53,407 nt of DNA. Origin: Oscillospiraceae bacterium. Lineage in GTDB: Bacteria > Bacillota > Clostridia > Oscillospirales > Acutalibacteraceae. Positions 15,428 through 23,901 of this stretch are shown in pieces (positions within the stretch are counted from its first letter, which is position 1; every line of letters starts with the position of its first letter). Location: NCBI GenBank assembly GCA_031280825.1, contig JAITGE010000026.1:1-53407 (forward strand). Reading direction: 5' to 3'. The notes beneath the pieces are model-generated. The model saw nothing but the letters and a program-made list of their open reading frames with translations. It was not told the origin of the DNA and made no database searches. Position numbers and translations under genes: made by a program.

Positions 15428-16609
15428 ATGCCCGCAGTTACGTATGTCGGTCCGGCGGAAGAATATGATTACAGCGAGCTGATGGCGTTGCTGAACGACG
15501 TGTTCTTCAGCGGGGACGCACAGCCGCAGCGTGGGTTTTTGTCCTTGCTGCCAAAGCTCTACAAGCCGGAATACGCGCCCTGCGGCAGCAATTACATCGT
15601 TAAAGAAGACGGTGTAATCAAAGCCGCTGTTGGGTTGTATATTTATGACTATGACGTTGCCGGTTATCCGCTGCGCATGGGAGGTATTGGCAACGTTGCC
15701 GTGGCAAAGGATTGCCGCCGCAAGGGCTACATGAAGCTGACCATGGATGCGGCGATGCGAGCCATGCGCGAAGCCGGCTGCCATTTTGGCGCACTGGGCG
15801 GGCAGCGGCAGCGTTACAATTATTGGGGCTTTGAAAAGGGTGGTTGGCTGCTGCATGGCAGTGTGAATCGCACGAACCTGCGCCACGCTTATGCCGAGAC
15901 GGAGACGGCACTCACGGTCGTGCCGCTTGCGCCCGGTGACATGGTGGCGTTGCGCACGTTGTTGGCGGCGCACGAGGGCGAGCTGATGCACGCCAAGCAC
16001 GCGCGCGGCGCGTTTTTTGATGTGCTGTGCAGCTGGGAATGTACGCCCCGGCTTGTGCGTGACGACCACGGCATTGCAGCGGCTTTTAACCTGAATCGTG
16101 AGCGGAACGGGATATCGGATCTTCGTTTGCTGCGCCCCGATTGCTTTGGCGAAGTAATGCAGGCAATTTTTGCGTCCCTTCCGAAAGACGTCACAGAGCT
16201 TTTGTTCGACGTCGCTCCGTGGGACGCGGCGTTGGCAAATTGTCTGGAGAGCTGCGGCGAGAGCTGCGGCGTCGGATGCAGCGGGCATTTTACGGTTCTG
16301 AACTGGCAAATGGTTCTGCAAGCGCTTTTTTCCGCGCAAGCGCAACGCAAGGCGCTGCCTGCAGGCGATATCTGCGTCAAAATTTGCGGTGCGGAAGGGG
16401 ACGAAGCCTTGCATATTAAAGTGCGGGGCGGCGTGCCGTCCATTACCTCTGCCGAGGCTGCGCCGGAGCTTGCACTGGAGCATTTGGAAGCTGTGCGGTT
16501 TTTTACGGCGCCCTACAATTGGCGGCGGGAGGCGCTCCCGGAGGCGTTCGCTTTTTTGCAAAGCTGCTTGCCTTTGCCGCTCCATTGGCGCGAATATGAC
16601 CATGTGTGA
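15428..16609 (+). CDS. GNAT acetyltransferase, Eis-like architecture
   Basis: The product has about 393 residues. The first half is a GNAT fold with the acetyl-CoA loop in the segment MGGIGNVAVAKDCRRKGYM (R-x-x-G type: CRRKGY). Next comes GALGGQRQRYNYWGFEKGGW, typical of the Eis/YhbS group. A second, degenerate GNAT-like region and a C-terminal SCP2-like beta-alpha domain follow, giving the three-part Eis organisation; the C-terminal call is by length and layout. Eis enzymes acetylate amines such as aminoglycosides or peptides, but the substrate here is unknown. ATG 15428 has CCGGAGGTT 7 bases upstream and is preferred over an ATG 16 codons earlier. The cluster CLESCGESCGVGC is unusually Cys-rich. 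Confidence 0.8.
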   Translation: MPAVTYVGPAEEYDYSELMALLNDVFFSGDAQPQRGFLSLLPKLYKPEYAPCGSNYIVKEDGVIKAAVGLYIYDYDVAGYPLRMGGIGNVAVAKDCRRKGYMKLTMDAAMRAMREAGCHFGALGGQRQRYNYWGFEKGGWLLHGSVNRTNLRHAYAETETALTVVPLAPGDMVALRTLLAAHEGELMHAKHARGAFFDVLCSWECTPRLVRDDHGIAAAFNLNRERNGISDLRLLRPDCFGEVMQAIFASLPKDVTELLFDVAPWDAALANCLESCGESCGVGCSGHFTVLNWQMVLQALFSAQAQRKALPAGDICVKICGAEGDEALHIKVRGGVPSITSAEAAPELALEHLEAVRFFTAPYNWRREALPEAFAFLQSCLPLPLHWREYDHV

Positions 16610-16647
16610 CGGCACAAAATTCCTGAAATAAATTTTGGAGGTACGCC

Positions 16648-18321
16648 ATGCCATTCCCCAGTGATGTTGCGATTGCGCAGGGAGCAAAGCCCTTGCCCAT
16701 CACGGAGGTTGCCGCGAAGCTTGGTTTGCGGGCGGAGGATTTGGAGCTTTACGGTCAACACAAGGCGAAGTTGAGCGATGCGCTTTTTTCGCGTTTAAGC
16801 GATCGTCCAGACGGTAAGCTTGTGCTCGTCACCGCGATAAACCCCACCCCGGCAGGGGAAGGCAAAACAACTGTCACCGTGGGGCTGGGGCAAGCGCTGC
16901 AGCGCATCGGCAAGCGCGCCGCGGTTGCTCTGCGCGAACCCTCCTTGGGTCCTGTTTTCGGCGTTAAGGGCGGCGCGGCGGGCGGCGGCTATGCGCAGGT
17001 TATCCCCATGGAAGACATCAATTTGCATTTCACCGGGGACATGCATGCTATCACGGCGGCAAACAACCTGCTTTGCGCGGCGCTGGATAATCATTTGCAG
17101 CAGGGAAACGCGCTGGGGATTGACCCGCGTCAGATTCTGCTAAAGCGCTGCATGGATATGAATGACCGCGCGCTGCGGCACATCAACGTGGGGTTGGGCG
17201 GCAAAAGCAACGGTGTGCCGCGTGAGGACGGGTTTCAAATCACTGTCGCCAGCGAAGTGATGGCGATCCTGTGCCTGGCGGCGGATCGGGCAGATCTGCG
17301 GCAGCGGCTGGGGAAGATGCTGGTTGCTTTTACATATGAAGACAAGCCTGTATATGCGCGGGATTTGGGCGTTTGCGGCGCCATGACGCTGTTGCTTAAG
17401 GACGCAATCAATCCTAACCTTGTGCAGACGCTGGAGGGATCGCCCGCGCTGATGCATGGGGGACCGTTTGCTAACATTGCGCATGGCTGCAATTCGCTCC
17501 GTGCCACGCGTTTGGCGCTGAAGCTGGCGGATTACGCCATCACGGAAGCGGGCTTTGGTTCGGATTTGGGTGCGGAAAAATTCTTGGATATTAAAAGCCG
17601 CGCGGGAGGACTGGTGCCTGCCTGCGTGGTTTTGGTCGCAACGGTGCGGGCGCTGAAGTATAACGGCGGTGCCGAAAAAAGCGCATTGGGCACAGAAGAC
17701 GTTGCGGCTTTGCAAAGGGGCTGCGCGAATTTGCGGGCGCACATTGAAAACCTGCGCGGCTATGGGCTGCCCGTTGTGGTTGCGCTCAATCGTTTTAGCG
17801 GCGATACGGCTGCGGAGCTTAGCTTGCTGCAGGCTTTTGCGCAGAGCATGGGTGCACCGCTTGCGCTCACGGAGGTGTTCGCGAAGGGCGGCGAAGGTGG
17901 CGAAGCGTTGGCGGGGCTTGTGTGTCAAGCCTGTGAAGCGCCGAACGCGTTCAAATATCTTTATGACCTAGATGCTACGACGGAAGAAAAGCTGCGCATC
18001 ATCGCTACGAGAATTTACCGTGCCGCTGAGGTGCACTGGACGGCTCCCGCGTTGAAAGCGCTGCGCCGCTTGGAGACGTTGGGCTATGGCGGTCTGCCTG
18101 TTTGCGTGGCAAAAACGCAGTATTCTTTCAGCGACGACCCCACAAAGCTTGGCTGCCCGCAGGGACATACGCTCACGGTGCGCGATTGTTATGTCAGCGC
18201 CGGCGCAGGCTTCGTCGTTGTGCGCACAGGTGATGTTATGACCATGCCGGGGCTGCCAAAGGAGCCTGCCGCCATGCGCATGGATATCGACGGTGACGGG
18301 AGCATTACCGGCTTGTTTTGA
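16648..18321 (+). CDS. fhs: Formate-tetrahydrofolate ligase
   Basis: The product has 557 residues, the family length. It joins formate to tetrahydrofolate with ATP, giving 10-formyl-THF for purines and formyl-Met, and in acetogens for the methyl branch of the Wood-Ljungdahl pathway. The P-loop is [15 protein letters not shown]. Family signatures include [43 protein letters not shown], and the C-terminal [25 protein letters not shown] precedes the ATG. It sits in the long plus-strand run; no other one-carbon gene (folD, mthfr) is visible in the window, so a pathway beyond the single step cannot be claimed. Confidence 0.96.
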   Translation: MPFPSDVAIAQGAKPLPITEVAAKLGLRAEDLELYGQHKAKLSDALFSRLSDRPDGKLVLVTAINPTPAGEGKTTVTVGLGQALQRIGKRAAVALREPSLGPVFGVKGGAAGGGYAQVIPMEDINLHFTGDMHAITAANNLLCAALDNHLQQGNALGIDPRQILLKRCMDMNDRALRHINVGLGGKSNGVPREDGFQITVASEVMAILCLAADRADLRQRLGKMLVAFTYEDKPVYARDLGVCGAMTLLLKDAINPNLVQTLEGSPALMHGGPFANIAHGCNSLRATRLALKLADYAITEAGFGSDLGAEKFLDIKSRAGGLVPACVVLVATVRALKYNGGAEKSALGTEDVAALQRGCANLRAHIENLRGYGLPVVVALNRFSGDTAAELSLLQAFAQSMGAPLALTEVFAKGGEGGEALAGLVCQACEAPNAFKYLYDLDATTEEKLRIIATRIYRAAEVHWTAPALKALRRLETLGYGGLPVCVAKTQYSFSDDPTKLGCPQGHTLTVRDCYVSAGAGFVVVRTGDVMTMPGLPKEPAAMRMDIDGDGSITGLF

Positions 18322-18352
18322 TCGCCGTGTGGCAGCGTTAAATGGCTTTTTA

Positions 18353-18393
18353 CTTCTTTTTTAGAAAAAGAAGGGGCGGATCGGATCCCGCCC
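18353..18393 (+). other. Two tandem hairpins between fhs and the QueT-like gene
   Basis: CTTCTTTTT (18353-18361) pairs with AAAAAGAAG (18365-18373), and GGGCGG (18374-18379) pairs with CCGCCC (18388-18393). No U tract follows the second stem, so terminator function is doubtful. The position before a queuosine-precursor transporter suggested a preQ1 riboswitch, but I could not find its consensus. Confidence 0.4.
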
Positions 18394-18424
18394 ATCAAAT
18401 AAATTCTCCAAGGAGGCTACCCCT

Positions 18425-18955
18425 ATGCAAAAAACAATCAACCGTAGAGCGATCCTTTTCCTGGCGCAGGCGGCTGCCGTTGCCGCGCTGTATGCGGGCT
18501 TGACCTATGCCGTTGCGCCGCTTTCCTACGGTGCGCTGCAGTTTCGTGTTTCCGAGATCCTGTGCATTCTTCCCGTGCTTAGCCCCGCCGCGATCCCCGG
18601 TTTGTTCGTCGGCTGCATTCTCGCGAATTTCGGCAGTCCGCTGGGGCTGATGGACGTCGTTTGCGGCAGTGCCGCGACCTTGCTGGCGGCGCTCCTGACT
18701 TATGCGGTGCGAAAAATGAACGTCAAAGGGATTCCTTTGCTTGCTCCGTTGCCGCCGGTGCTGTTGAACGGTGCAGTGATTGGCTTGGAGCTGGCGTGCT
18801 TGGGTGCGGGCGACGTGTTTGCTGTTGGCAATTTCACGTGGAGCGCTTACGCCGCCGCCGGTCTGAGCGTAGCCTTCGGCGAACTGGTTGTGTGTTATGC
18901 CGGCGGATTGCCGCTATGGATGCTGGCACGAAAGGTTCTGCGGCTTAGAGACTGA
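18425..18955 (+). CDS. queT: QueT-type transporter, queuosine precursor uptake (S component-like)
   Basis: The product has 176 residues and about five membrane helices. The QueT family signature is strong: ALYAGLTYAVAPLSYGALQF, then RVSEILCILPVL, AAIPGLFVGCILAN, GLMDVVCGSAATLLAALLTY. QueT proteins are small ECF-transporter substrate-binding subunits thought to import preQ1 or preQ0 for tRNA queuosine. No ECF energising genes are visible nearby, consistent with a shared group II module encoded elsewhere (known for the class; inference here). AAGGAGG precedes the ATG. Its stop lies 3 bases from the convergent PfkB gene's stop, leaving no room for a terminator. Confidence 0.87.
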   Translation: MQKTINRRAILFLAQAAAVAALYAGLTYAVAPLSYGALQFRVSEILCILPVLSPAAIPGLFVGCILANFGSPLGLMDVVCGSAATLLAALLTYAVRKMNVKGIPLLAPLPPVLLNGAVIGLELACLGAGDVFAVGNFTWSAYAAAGLSVAFGELVVCYAGGLPLWMLARKVLRLRD

Positions 18956-18958
18956 CGT

Positions 18959-19876
18959 TTAAACGATTTTTTCAATGCCGCATCGCGGGTAGATTTGCTC
19001 CATGATCGCGGGGTCATATGCCCCTGTGCGCGGATGTACTGCGCTGGCGCAAGAAAGCGCGATTGCTGTTTGCAGCATTTTCGGTGCGCTGTAGCCTCGT
19101 GCCAGCGAAAGCGCAAAGGCGGCGACCATGCTGTCACCGCAGCCGACGGTGTTCACTGCTTGGATTTTCGGAGGCTTTCCGCGCCAAACACCTGCGGGTG
19201 TGGCGAGCAGCGCCCCTTCCGCACCCAAGGAAATTGCGACATTTTCCGCCCCTTGCGCGCGCAGGGCGATTGCTGCCGGGATGGGATCATCTTCCGCGCT
19301 GCGCTGCGCGATTTCATCGATGTTCGGTTTTATGAGGGTCGGGCTACTCTGAAGACCTTCTTGCAGCGCCGCGCCGGAGGTATCCAGAATCGCGGGCTTT
19401 CCGGCGGTTCGCGCCGCCTTAACAAGGGTTGCATAAGCATCGGTCGGTGCGTTTTTCGGCAAGCTGCCGGATAGCGTGACGACCGTTGCTTTCTTAAGAA
19501 GATCTGTGTATAGCGCAAGAAAGCCTTGCCAAATGGCGTCCGTGATAGCGGCGCCGGGTTCAAGCAGCTCTGTTTGTTCGTCCTTGGCTTCGTCGTATAT
19601 GTTGATGCAGCTACGGGTTTCGGCTTCACAGCGCAAGAAGCAGGATGGAATACCCTCCTTTCGCAGCTCAGCCTCCAGTAGCTGCCCCGCGAAGCCGCCG
19701 CAAATACCGGTGGCAAGCACGTCTTCCCCGGCAATCGCCGCGGCGCGGGCGACATTCAGTCCCTTACCGCCGGCTCCGGCGACACATTCACGCACACGCA
19801 AAACCTCGCCCGGACGCAGCGCGCCAAGCACATAGCGTTTATCAATCGCGGGGTTTAGGGTTACGGTCAAGAGCAT
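18959..19876 (-). CDS. PfkB-family sugar-phosphate kinase (1-phosphofructokinase / tagatose-6-phosphate kinase type)
   Basis: The product has about 305 residues. N-terminal TVTLNPAIDK and GGKGLNVARA are typical of FruK/LacC-type PfkB kinases. The anion hole and catalytic base lie in NTVGCGDSMVAAF; GCGDS varies from the usual GAGDS. TLSGSLPKNAP and IKPNIDEI also match. The enzyme should phosphorylate a ketohexose phosphate to a bisphosphate. Here it is the last of four coupled genes with a dehydrogenase, an FGGY kinase and a class II aldolase, which fits delivery of a bisphosphate to the aldolase. I chose ATG 19876 because AGGTG lies 6 bases upstream; the longer GTG start is too close to the ribosome site. 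Tagatose versus fructose specificity cannot be told. Confidence 0.87.
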   Translation of the reverse strand: MLLTVTLNPAIDKRYVLGALRPGEVLRVRECVAGAGGKGLNVARAAAIAGEDVLATGICGGFAGQLLEAELRKEGIPSCFLRCEAETRSCINIYDEAKDEQTELLEPGAAITDAIWQGFLALYTDLLKKATVVTLSGSLPKNAPTDAYATLVKAARTAGKPAILDTSGAALQEGLQSSPTLIKPNIDEIAQRSAEDDPIPAAIALRAQGAENVAISLGAEGALLATPAGVWRGKPPKIQAVNTVGCGDSMVAAFALSLARGYSAPKMLQTAIALSCASAVHPRTGAYDPAIMEQIYPRCGIEKIV

Positions 19877-19890
19877 CGCTTTCACCTCGT

Positions 19891-20916
19891 TTATGGTAGC
19901 AGCATTATTTTGCCTTTCACGGCGCCGGGCGTTTTGTAGAGTGCGAACATTTCCGCCGCCTGCGCGAGCGGCACGGTTTTAAAGAGCAGCGCGGGGTCGA
20001 ATTTTAGCTGCCCTGTGGCAAAATAATGCGCGGTCAGATTCCACTCCTTGCCCGGGAAGGGTGCGCTGTAGCTCATCCAGGAGCCTGTGAGCGTAAACTC
20101 CTTACGGTTCATGTTTTCCCAGAGCTTTGGGGTGAACACCAAATCCTTTGTTGGCGTGCCGATAAAGCAGAGCTTGGCGCGGTTTGCCGCCAATGCGTAG
20201 GCAAGCTGCATGGTGGCGGTCACGCCAGCTGTTTCAAAAACATAGTCAAATTGCCCTTGCAGCGCGTCGGGATTTTCTTCTTTTGTATTGCAGACGCGTG
20301 CCGCGCCAAGCCGTTTTGCCAGCGCCAGGCGGTCGTCGTCCAGATCAAATACGGTGGTTTCCGCCGCGCCGAAGATATTCGCCCATTGCATTGCGAAAAG
20401 ACCGATCGTTCCGCCGCCGAGGATTGCTACGCGCCCGCCGCCTTCGTAGCGGTTTAAGAGCACGCCGTGCAGCGCAACGGTAGAAGGCTCGAACATCGCG
20501 CCCTGCTCAAAGGAAATGGCGGGATTATATTTCACTGCGTTTTGCGCGGGCAGAACCACATATTCCGCAAACGCGCCCTGCTGCCGCGAGCCGATAAAGC
20601 TGTAATGCTTGCACAGGGCATATTGCCCGCGCAGGCAGTCCTCACAGCGCATGCAGGGCAGCAACGGCGCGCCGGAAACCCGGTCGTTGATTGCGAAGCC
20701 GGTTACGTCGCGGGCGATCTCCGCGACCTCGCCCGCGAATTCATGCCCCAATACAATTGGGTAGCTGTGCGCGCCGTTACGCAACACCCGCGGTATGTCC
20801 GAGCCGCAAATGCCCGCCGCTTTCACGCGCACCTTGATATGCCCCGGGCGCAGTTGCGGTTCGGGATATTCATCGTAGCATAGGTTCTCATTGCCGCGCA
20901 AAACCGCTGCCTTCAT
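19891..20916 (-). CDS. Zinc-dependent polyol dehydrogenase, galactitol-1-phosphate/sorbitol dehydrogenase-like
   Basis: The product has 341 residues, a medium-chain dehydrogenase with both zincs. Catalytic ligands are in GICGSD (Cys) and GHEFAGEV (His-Glu). The structural four-Cys cluster is CMRCEDCLRGQYALC. The Rossmann motif is GGGTIG, followed by the acidic FDLDDDR, which favours NAD. The overall pattern is that of GatD/sorbitol-type enzymes that oxidise a polyol or polyol phosphate to a ketose. Its ATG overlaps the stop of the FGGY kinase gene by 4 bases. The gene order (aldolase, kinase, dehydrogenase, PfkB) suggests it feeds the ketose branch. Threonine or alcohol dehydrogenase activity is an alternative. 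Confidence 0.85.
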   Translation of the reverse strand: MKAAVLRGNENLCYDEYPEPQLRPGHIKVRVKAAGICGSDIPRVLRNGAHSYPIVLGHEFAGEVAEIARDVTGFAINDRVSGAPLLPCMRCEDCLRGQYALCKHYSFIGSRQQGAFAEYVVLPAQNAVKYNPAISFEQGAMFEPSTVALHGVLLNRYEGGGRVAILGGGTIGLFAMQWANIFGAAETTVFDLDDDRLALAKRLGAARVCNTKEENPDALQGQFDYVFETAGVTATMQLAYALAANRAKLCFIGTPTKDLVFTPKLWENMNRKEFTLTGSWMSYSAPFPGKEWNLTAHYFATGQLKFDPALLFKTVPLAQAAEMFALYKTPGAVKGKIMLLP

Positions 20917-22385
20917 TCGGAATCCCCCATCATCGTTTTTAGATGTGCATACAAAGCAAGGTAGGTTTGGTAGCCTGCGTCATAGGCGGCTTTGTGCTCG
21001 GAATCGGGCGTATAACCCGCGCCGCGCCTCACGGTCGCCTGTGCCGCTGCCGCGCAACTGGGGTACATGCCCACGCCCACGCCCGCGAGCATGGCTGCTC
21101 CCAGTGTCGCCGCAGTGTCAGCGGAAGGCACGTGCAGGGGCTTGCCTGTCACATCCGCTTTGATTTGCATCCAGAGCCGTGAATTGGCCGCGCCGCCTAC
21201 CGCGTGGAATTCCGTGACGCTTGCGCCCGCAGCTTCGGCAACCTCCAGGTTGTGGCGCAGAGCGTAGGCAGCGCCCTCCAGTGCCGCGCGGAAAAGATGC
21301 GCCCGCGTCTTGCCAAAATCCAAGCCGTAAAATACACCCTTGGCGCTCGGATTCCAGATGGGGGAGCGCTCACCGTTCATATAGGGCAAAAAGGTTACGC
21401 CTTCGCTGGCGGGCGGGACGGTCGCCGCCAAGGCATCCAAAGCCGCGAAGCTTTGACCGTCGCCGAATTGTGCCGTCATCCACCGCATCACGCCGCCGCC
21501 GCCGGTGGTGCCGCCTTGCAAAAGCCAGCAATTCGGGACGACATGAAGACCCAGTATCAATCGCGGGTCGGCTTTGTATTCGCCGATGCAGACGCTTAAG
21601 CCGCCTGCCTGCCCGCCTTGCTCCTGCGTTTGCCCGGGCGCGACTACGCCCGCGCCGAAGGTTGCGCAGGCAGCATCCAGCCCGCCGGCGGCAACAGGCG
21701 TGCCCTCAGGCAAACCGGTGACGCGCGCGGCTTCGGGCGTGACCTTGCCAATGATGCTGTCGCAGCGCGCAAGCGCCGGTAATAGCTTTTTGTCTACCCC
21801 CAACACTTCACAAGCCGCCTCATCCCAGCGGGCGCGGCGCATGTCGAAGCAGTGGTAGCCGTATGCCATGGAAAAATCTTCGTATTGCGCGCCTGTCAGG
21901 CGATAAGCAATAAAGCTGTTGGATTGCAGGACGCACCGCGCTTGCTTGTAGACCTCGGGCATATTTTCGCGCACCCAAGCGAGCTTGGGGGTCAAATAGC
22001 CCGGTTGAATCGGATTGCCGCAGAGCGCAAAATGCGCAGCCTCCTCTTTTCGCAAACGGTTGCAGATCTCGGTAGCGCGGGTATCCAGCCAAAGCGGCGT
22101 GGGGCAAAGCACGTCGCCGTGCGCATCCAGTAAAACAGGCGACCAGCCCTGCCCGTCGATGCCGACGGCGGCAATTTGCGCGGGCGAAATATCCACCCAG
22201 AGCTGCCGAAGTGCTTTGGCGGTCGCTTCCCACCATTGATCCGCGTTTTGCTCCGCCCAGCCGGGCTGCGGCGTAGCCAAGGGATATTCTGCCGCCGTTT
22301 GGGCGATTACCTTGCCTGTCTGATCAAAAACCGCCGTTTTGCAGGCGGAGGTTCCGATATCAATCCCCAGTAAATATTCCGCCAT
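20913..22385 (-). CDS. FGGY-family carbohydrate kinase, xylulokinase-like
   Basis: The product has about 490 residues and two ASKHA domains. The N-terminal phosphate-1 motif is GIDIGTSACKTAVFD, with DQTGKVIAQ and GWAEQNADQWWEA following, as in XylB. GIDGQGWSPVLLD contains the catalytic Asp region. The C-terminal phosphate-2 and adenosine motifs are GGLDAACATFGAGVV and GGAANSRLWMQIKADVTGKP. The best match in memory is xylulokinase, but FGGY kinases for other ketoses share this pattern. I chose ATG 22385 with AGGGAAGG upstream; this A is also the last base of the aldolase stop (TGATG), so translation is coupled. The dehydrogenase overlaps its end. Combined with two other sugar enzymes, it may phosphorylate a free ketose produced by the dehydrogenase. 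Confidence 0.85.
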   Translation of the reverse strand: MAEYLLGIDIGTSACKTAVFDQTGKVIAQTAAEYPLATPQPGWAEQNADQWWEATAKALRQLWVDISPAQIAAVGIDGQGWSPVLLDAHGDVLCPTPLWLDTRATEICNRLRKEEAAHFALCGNPIQPGYLTPKLAWVRENMPEVYKQARCVLQSNSFIAYRLTGAQYEDFSMAYGYHCFDMRRARWDEAACEVLGVDKKLLPALARCDSIIGKVTPEAARVTGLPEGTPVAAGGLDAACATFGAGVVAPGQTQEQGGQAGGLSVCIGEYKADPRLILGLHVVPNCWLLQGGTTGGGGVMRWMTAQFGDGQSFAALDALAATVPPASEGVTFLPYMNGERSPIWNPSAKGVFYGLDFGKTRAHLFRAALEGAAYALRHNLEVAEAAGASVTEFHAVGGAANSRLWMQIKADVTGKPLHVPSADTAATLGAAMLAGVGVGMYPSCAAAAQATVRRGAGYTPDSEHKAAYDAGYQTYLALYAHLKTMMGDSE

Positions 22386-23230
22386 CACATCGCCTTCCCT
22401 GCGCAGCCGCAAACGGTTATGCGGCTTTTCACCAGCTCCGTTACGTGACGCATAGCTTCTTTTCCGTAGATTTTCGGATCAAACACAGCGGCGTCTGTGA
22501 GTGCTGCCCGCGTTCCTTCGCTGTAGGCGACACGCAGCTCTGTGGCAAAATTCACTTTGCAAATGCCGCGCGCGACACAATCGCGGATTTGCGCATCCGA
22601 AAGCCCGGAAGCGCCGTGCAGCACCAGCGGGACATCTACCTTTGCGCGGATCAAGGAAAGGCGTTCGACATCCAGCACGGGCGTGCCGGGATAAAAGCCG
22701 TGCGCCGTGCCAATACCCACCGCGAGGGAATCCACGCCCGTGCGCGCGCAAAACTCGGCGGCTTGCGCGGGGTCGGTGCCGGTTTCGGCTTCTCGTTCCA
22801 AATCGTCCTCTTTTCCGCCGACGATGCCCAGCTCCGCTTCCACCGGAACGCCGCAGCATTGCGCAAAGGCGGCGACCGCATAGCTCACGGCGATGTTTTC
22901 TTCAAAGGGAAGATGCGAGCCGTCAATCATCAGGGAGGTATAGCCGACGCGGAGCGCCCGCGCCGCGAGCGCCGCGCTGCTGCCGTGATCCAGGTGCAGC
23001 GCAACGGGTACGTTCACCTGTGCCGCCGCCGCGCCGACCATGGCCGCGAACATATCCAGCCCGGCGTATGCAGCGCTGGAGGGTGTGGTTTGAAGCAGCA
23101 CGGGCGCTTGCAGGGCATCCGCTGCCGCCAATACCGCCAGCACGGTTTCCATGTTTTCTACGTTGAACGCGCCGACGGCATAACTGCCAGCCTGTGCGTC
23201 CAACAGCATTTGCTTTGAAGAAGTCAGCAT
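22385..23230 (-). CDS. Class II ketose-bisphosphate aldolase (fructose/tagatose type)
   Basis: The product has about 281 residues. Zinc and catalytic motifs are LHLDHGSS (Asp and His), EAELGIVGGKEDD, GTAHGFYPG (His) and LHGASGLS (His). The family cleaves a ketohexose bisphosphate to dihydroxyacetone phosphate and an aldehyde phosphate (GatY/KbaY/FbaA type). The length and the surrounding kinase pair suit tagatose or a related bisphosphate, but fructose bisphosphate is equally possible. I chose ATG 23230 with GAGGTG 6 bases upstream. Its stop shares a base with the FGGY kinase start. It is the first gene of the sugar set and follows the radical SAM gene by 49 bases, with no convincing promoter in the gap. 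Confidence 0.9.
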   Translation of the reverse strand: MLTSSKQMLLDAQAGSYAVGAFNVENMETVLAVLAAADALQAPVLLQTTPSSAAYAGLDMFAAMVGAAAAQVNVPVALHLDHGSSAALAARALRVGYTSLMIDGSHLPFEENIAVSYAVAAFAQCCGVPVEAELGIVGGKEDDLEREAETGTDPAQAAEFCARTGVDSLAVGIGTAHGFYPGTPVLDVERLSLIRAKVDVPLVLHGASGLSDAQIRDCVARGICKVNFATELRVAYSEGTRAALTDAAVFDPKIYGKEAMRHVTELVKSRITVCGCAGKAM

Positions 23231-23279
23231 GCTTGCACCTCGATTTTCATCAGAATAAGCAGGATAAAGCGCGGAACGT

Positions 23280-23882
23280 TCAATCAAGCGCGCGTACGCG
23301 CAGGGGTAAATCCAAACGCGCTGCGATTGCGCGGCACTGTTCAATTTCCTCCGGCGTGACGACCGCCACTACGCTTAGAACGACCTCGGGGCAGAACGCC
23401 TTTGCCTGCGCCGCGAAGGATAGCATGGCGTCAAAGCTCTTTTCGCCGTAAACGGGCTGGCACAGTGCCGCGTACCGCTGCGCGTTCGGTGCGTTCAGGC
23501 TGATGGAAAGCGCGTCCACCAGACCCTTCAGCTCTTGCGCGGTGGGGCGGTTGTGGATGAGATCTCCCAGTCCGTTGGTGTTTACACGCAGCTTGAGCTT
23601 GGGGTAATGCGTCTTGAGCCATTGCGCTGTGCGCTTGAGGTTTTCCAACTGCGCAAACGGTTCGCCATAGCCGCAAAACACAGCTTCGTCGGCGCGGGAA
23701 AAATCGAACGCCGCAAGGGCTTGCTCAATCTGATGCCAAGTCGGATCTGTCTGATGCCAGAGCGAACCTGCATCGCCCACACTGCCGTGCCGCTCGCGGA
23801 TGCAAAATGTGCACGCGCAGGGGCACTGGTTCGTGATATTCAAGTATGGCTTCCCCGCAAGGGTATAAATGATGTCCGCCAT
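23280..23882 (-). CDS. Radical SAM protein, TatD-linked type
   Basis: The product has 200 residues, short for radical SAM enzymes. The cluster-binding motif CxxxCxxC is in NITNQCPCACTFCIRE (Cys20, Cys24, Cys27 of the chosen start). GYGEPF matches the glycine-rich GGE motif, and RVNTNGLGDLIHNRP is a strong signature of the small group usually found next to tatD. No TatD nuclease gene is present in this window, so the partner is either elsewhere or missing. The reaction is unknown for this group. The ATG follows AAAGGAAG. It sits 19 bases after htpG and may be read through from the htpG promoter into the sugar genes. Confidence 0.83.
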   Translation of the reverse strand: MADIIYTLAGKPYLNITNQCPCACTFCIRERHGSVGDAGSLWHQTDPTWHQIEQALAAFDFSRADEAVFCGYGEPFAQLENLKRTAQWLKTHYPKLKLRVNTNGLGDLIHNRPTAQELKGLVDALSISLNAPNAQRYAALCQPVYGEKSFDAMLSFAAQAKAFCPEVVLSVVAVVTPEEIEQCRAIAARLDLPLRVRALD

Positions 23883-23901
23883 AGCTTCCTTTCTGTGCCC
23901 T

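Noticed and set aside
15302-16687. A 461-codon minus-strand open frame opposite the Eis-like gene
   Set aside because: No motif and no ribosome site; the plus-strand GNAT gene explains the sequence.
18322-18424. A preQ1 riboswitch before the QueT-like gene
   Set aside because: The hairpin loop is only 8 bases and lacks the C-rich loop and A-rich tail of class I; the class II conserved end is also missing.
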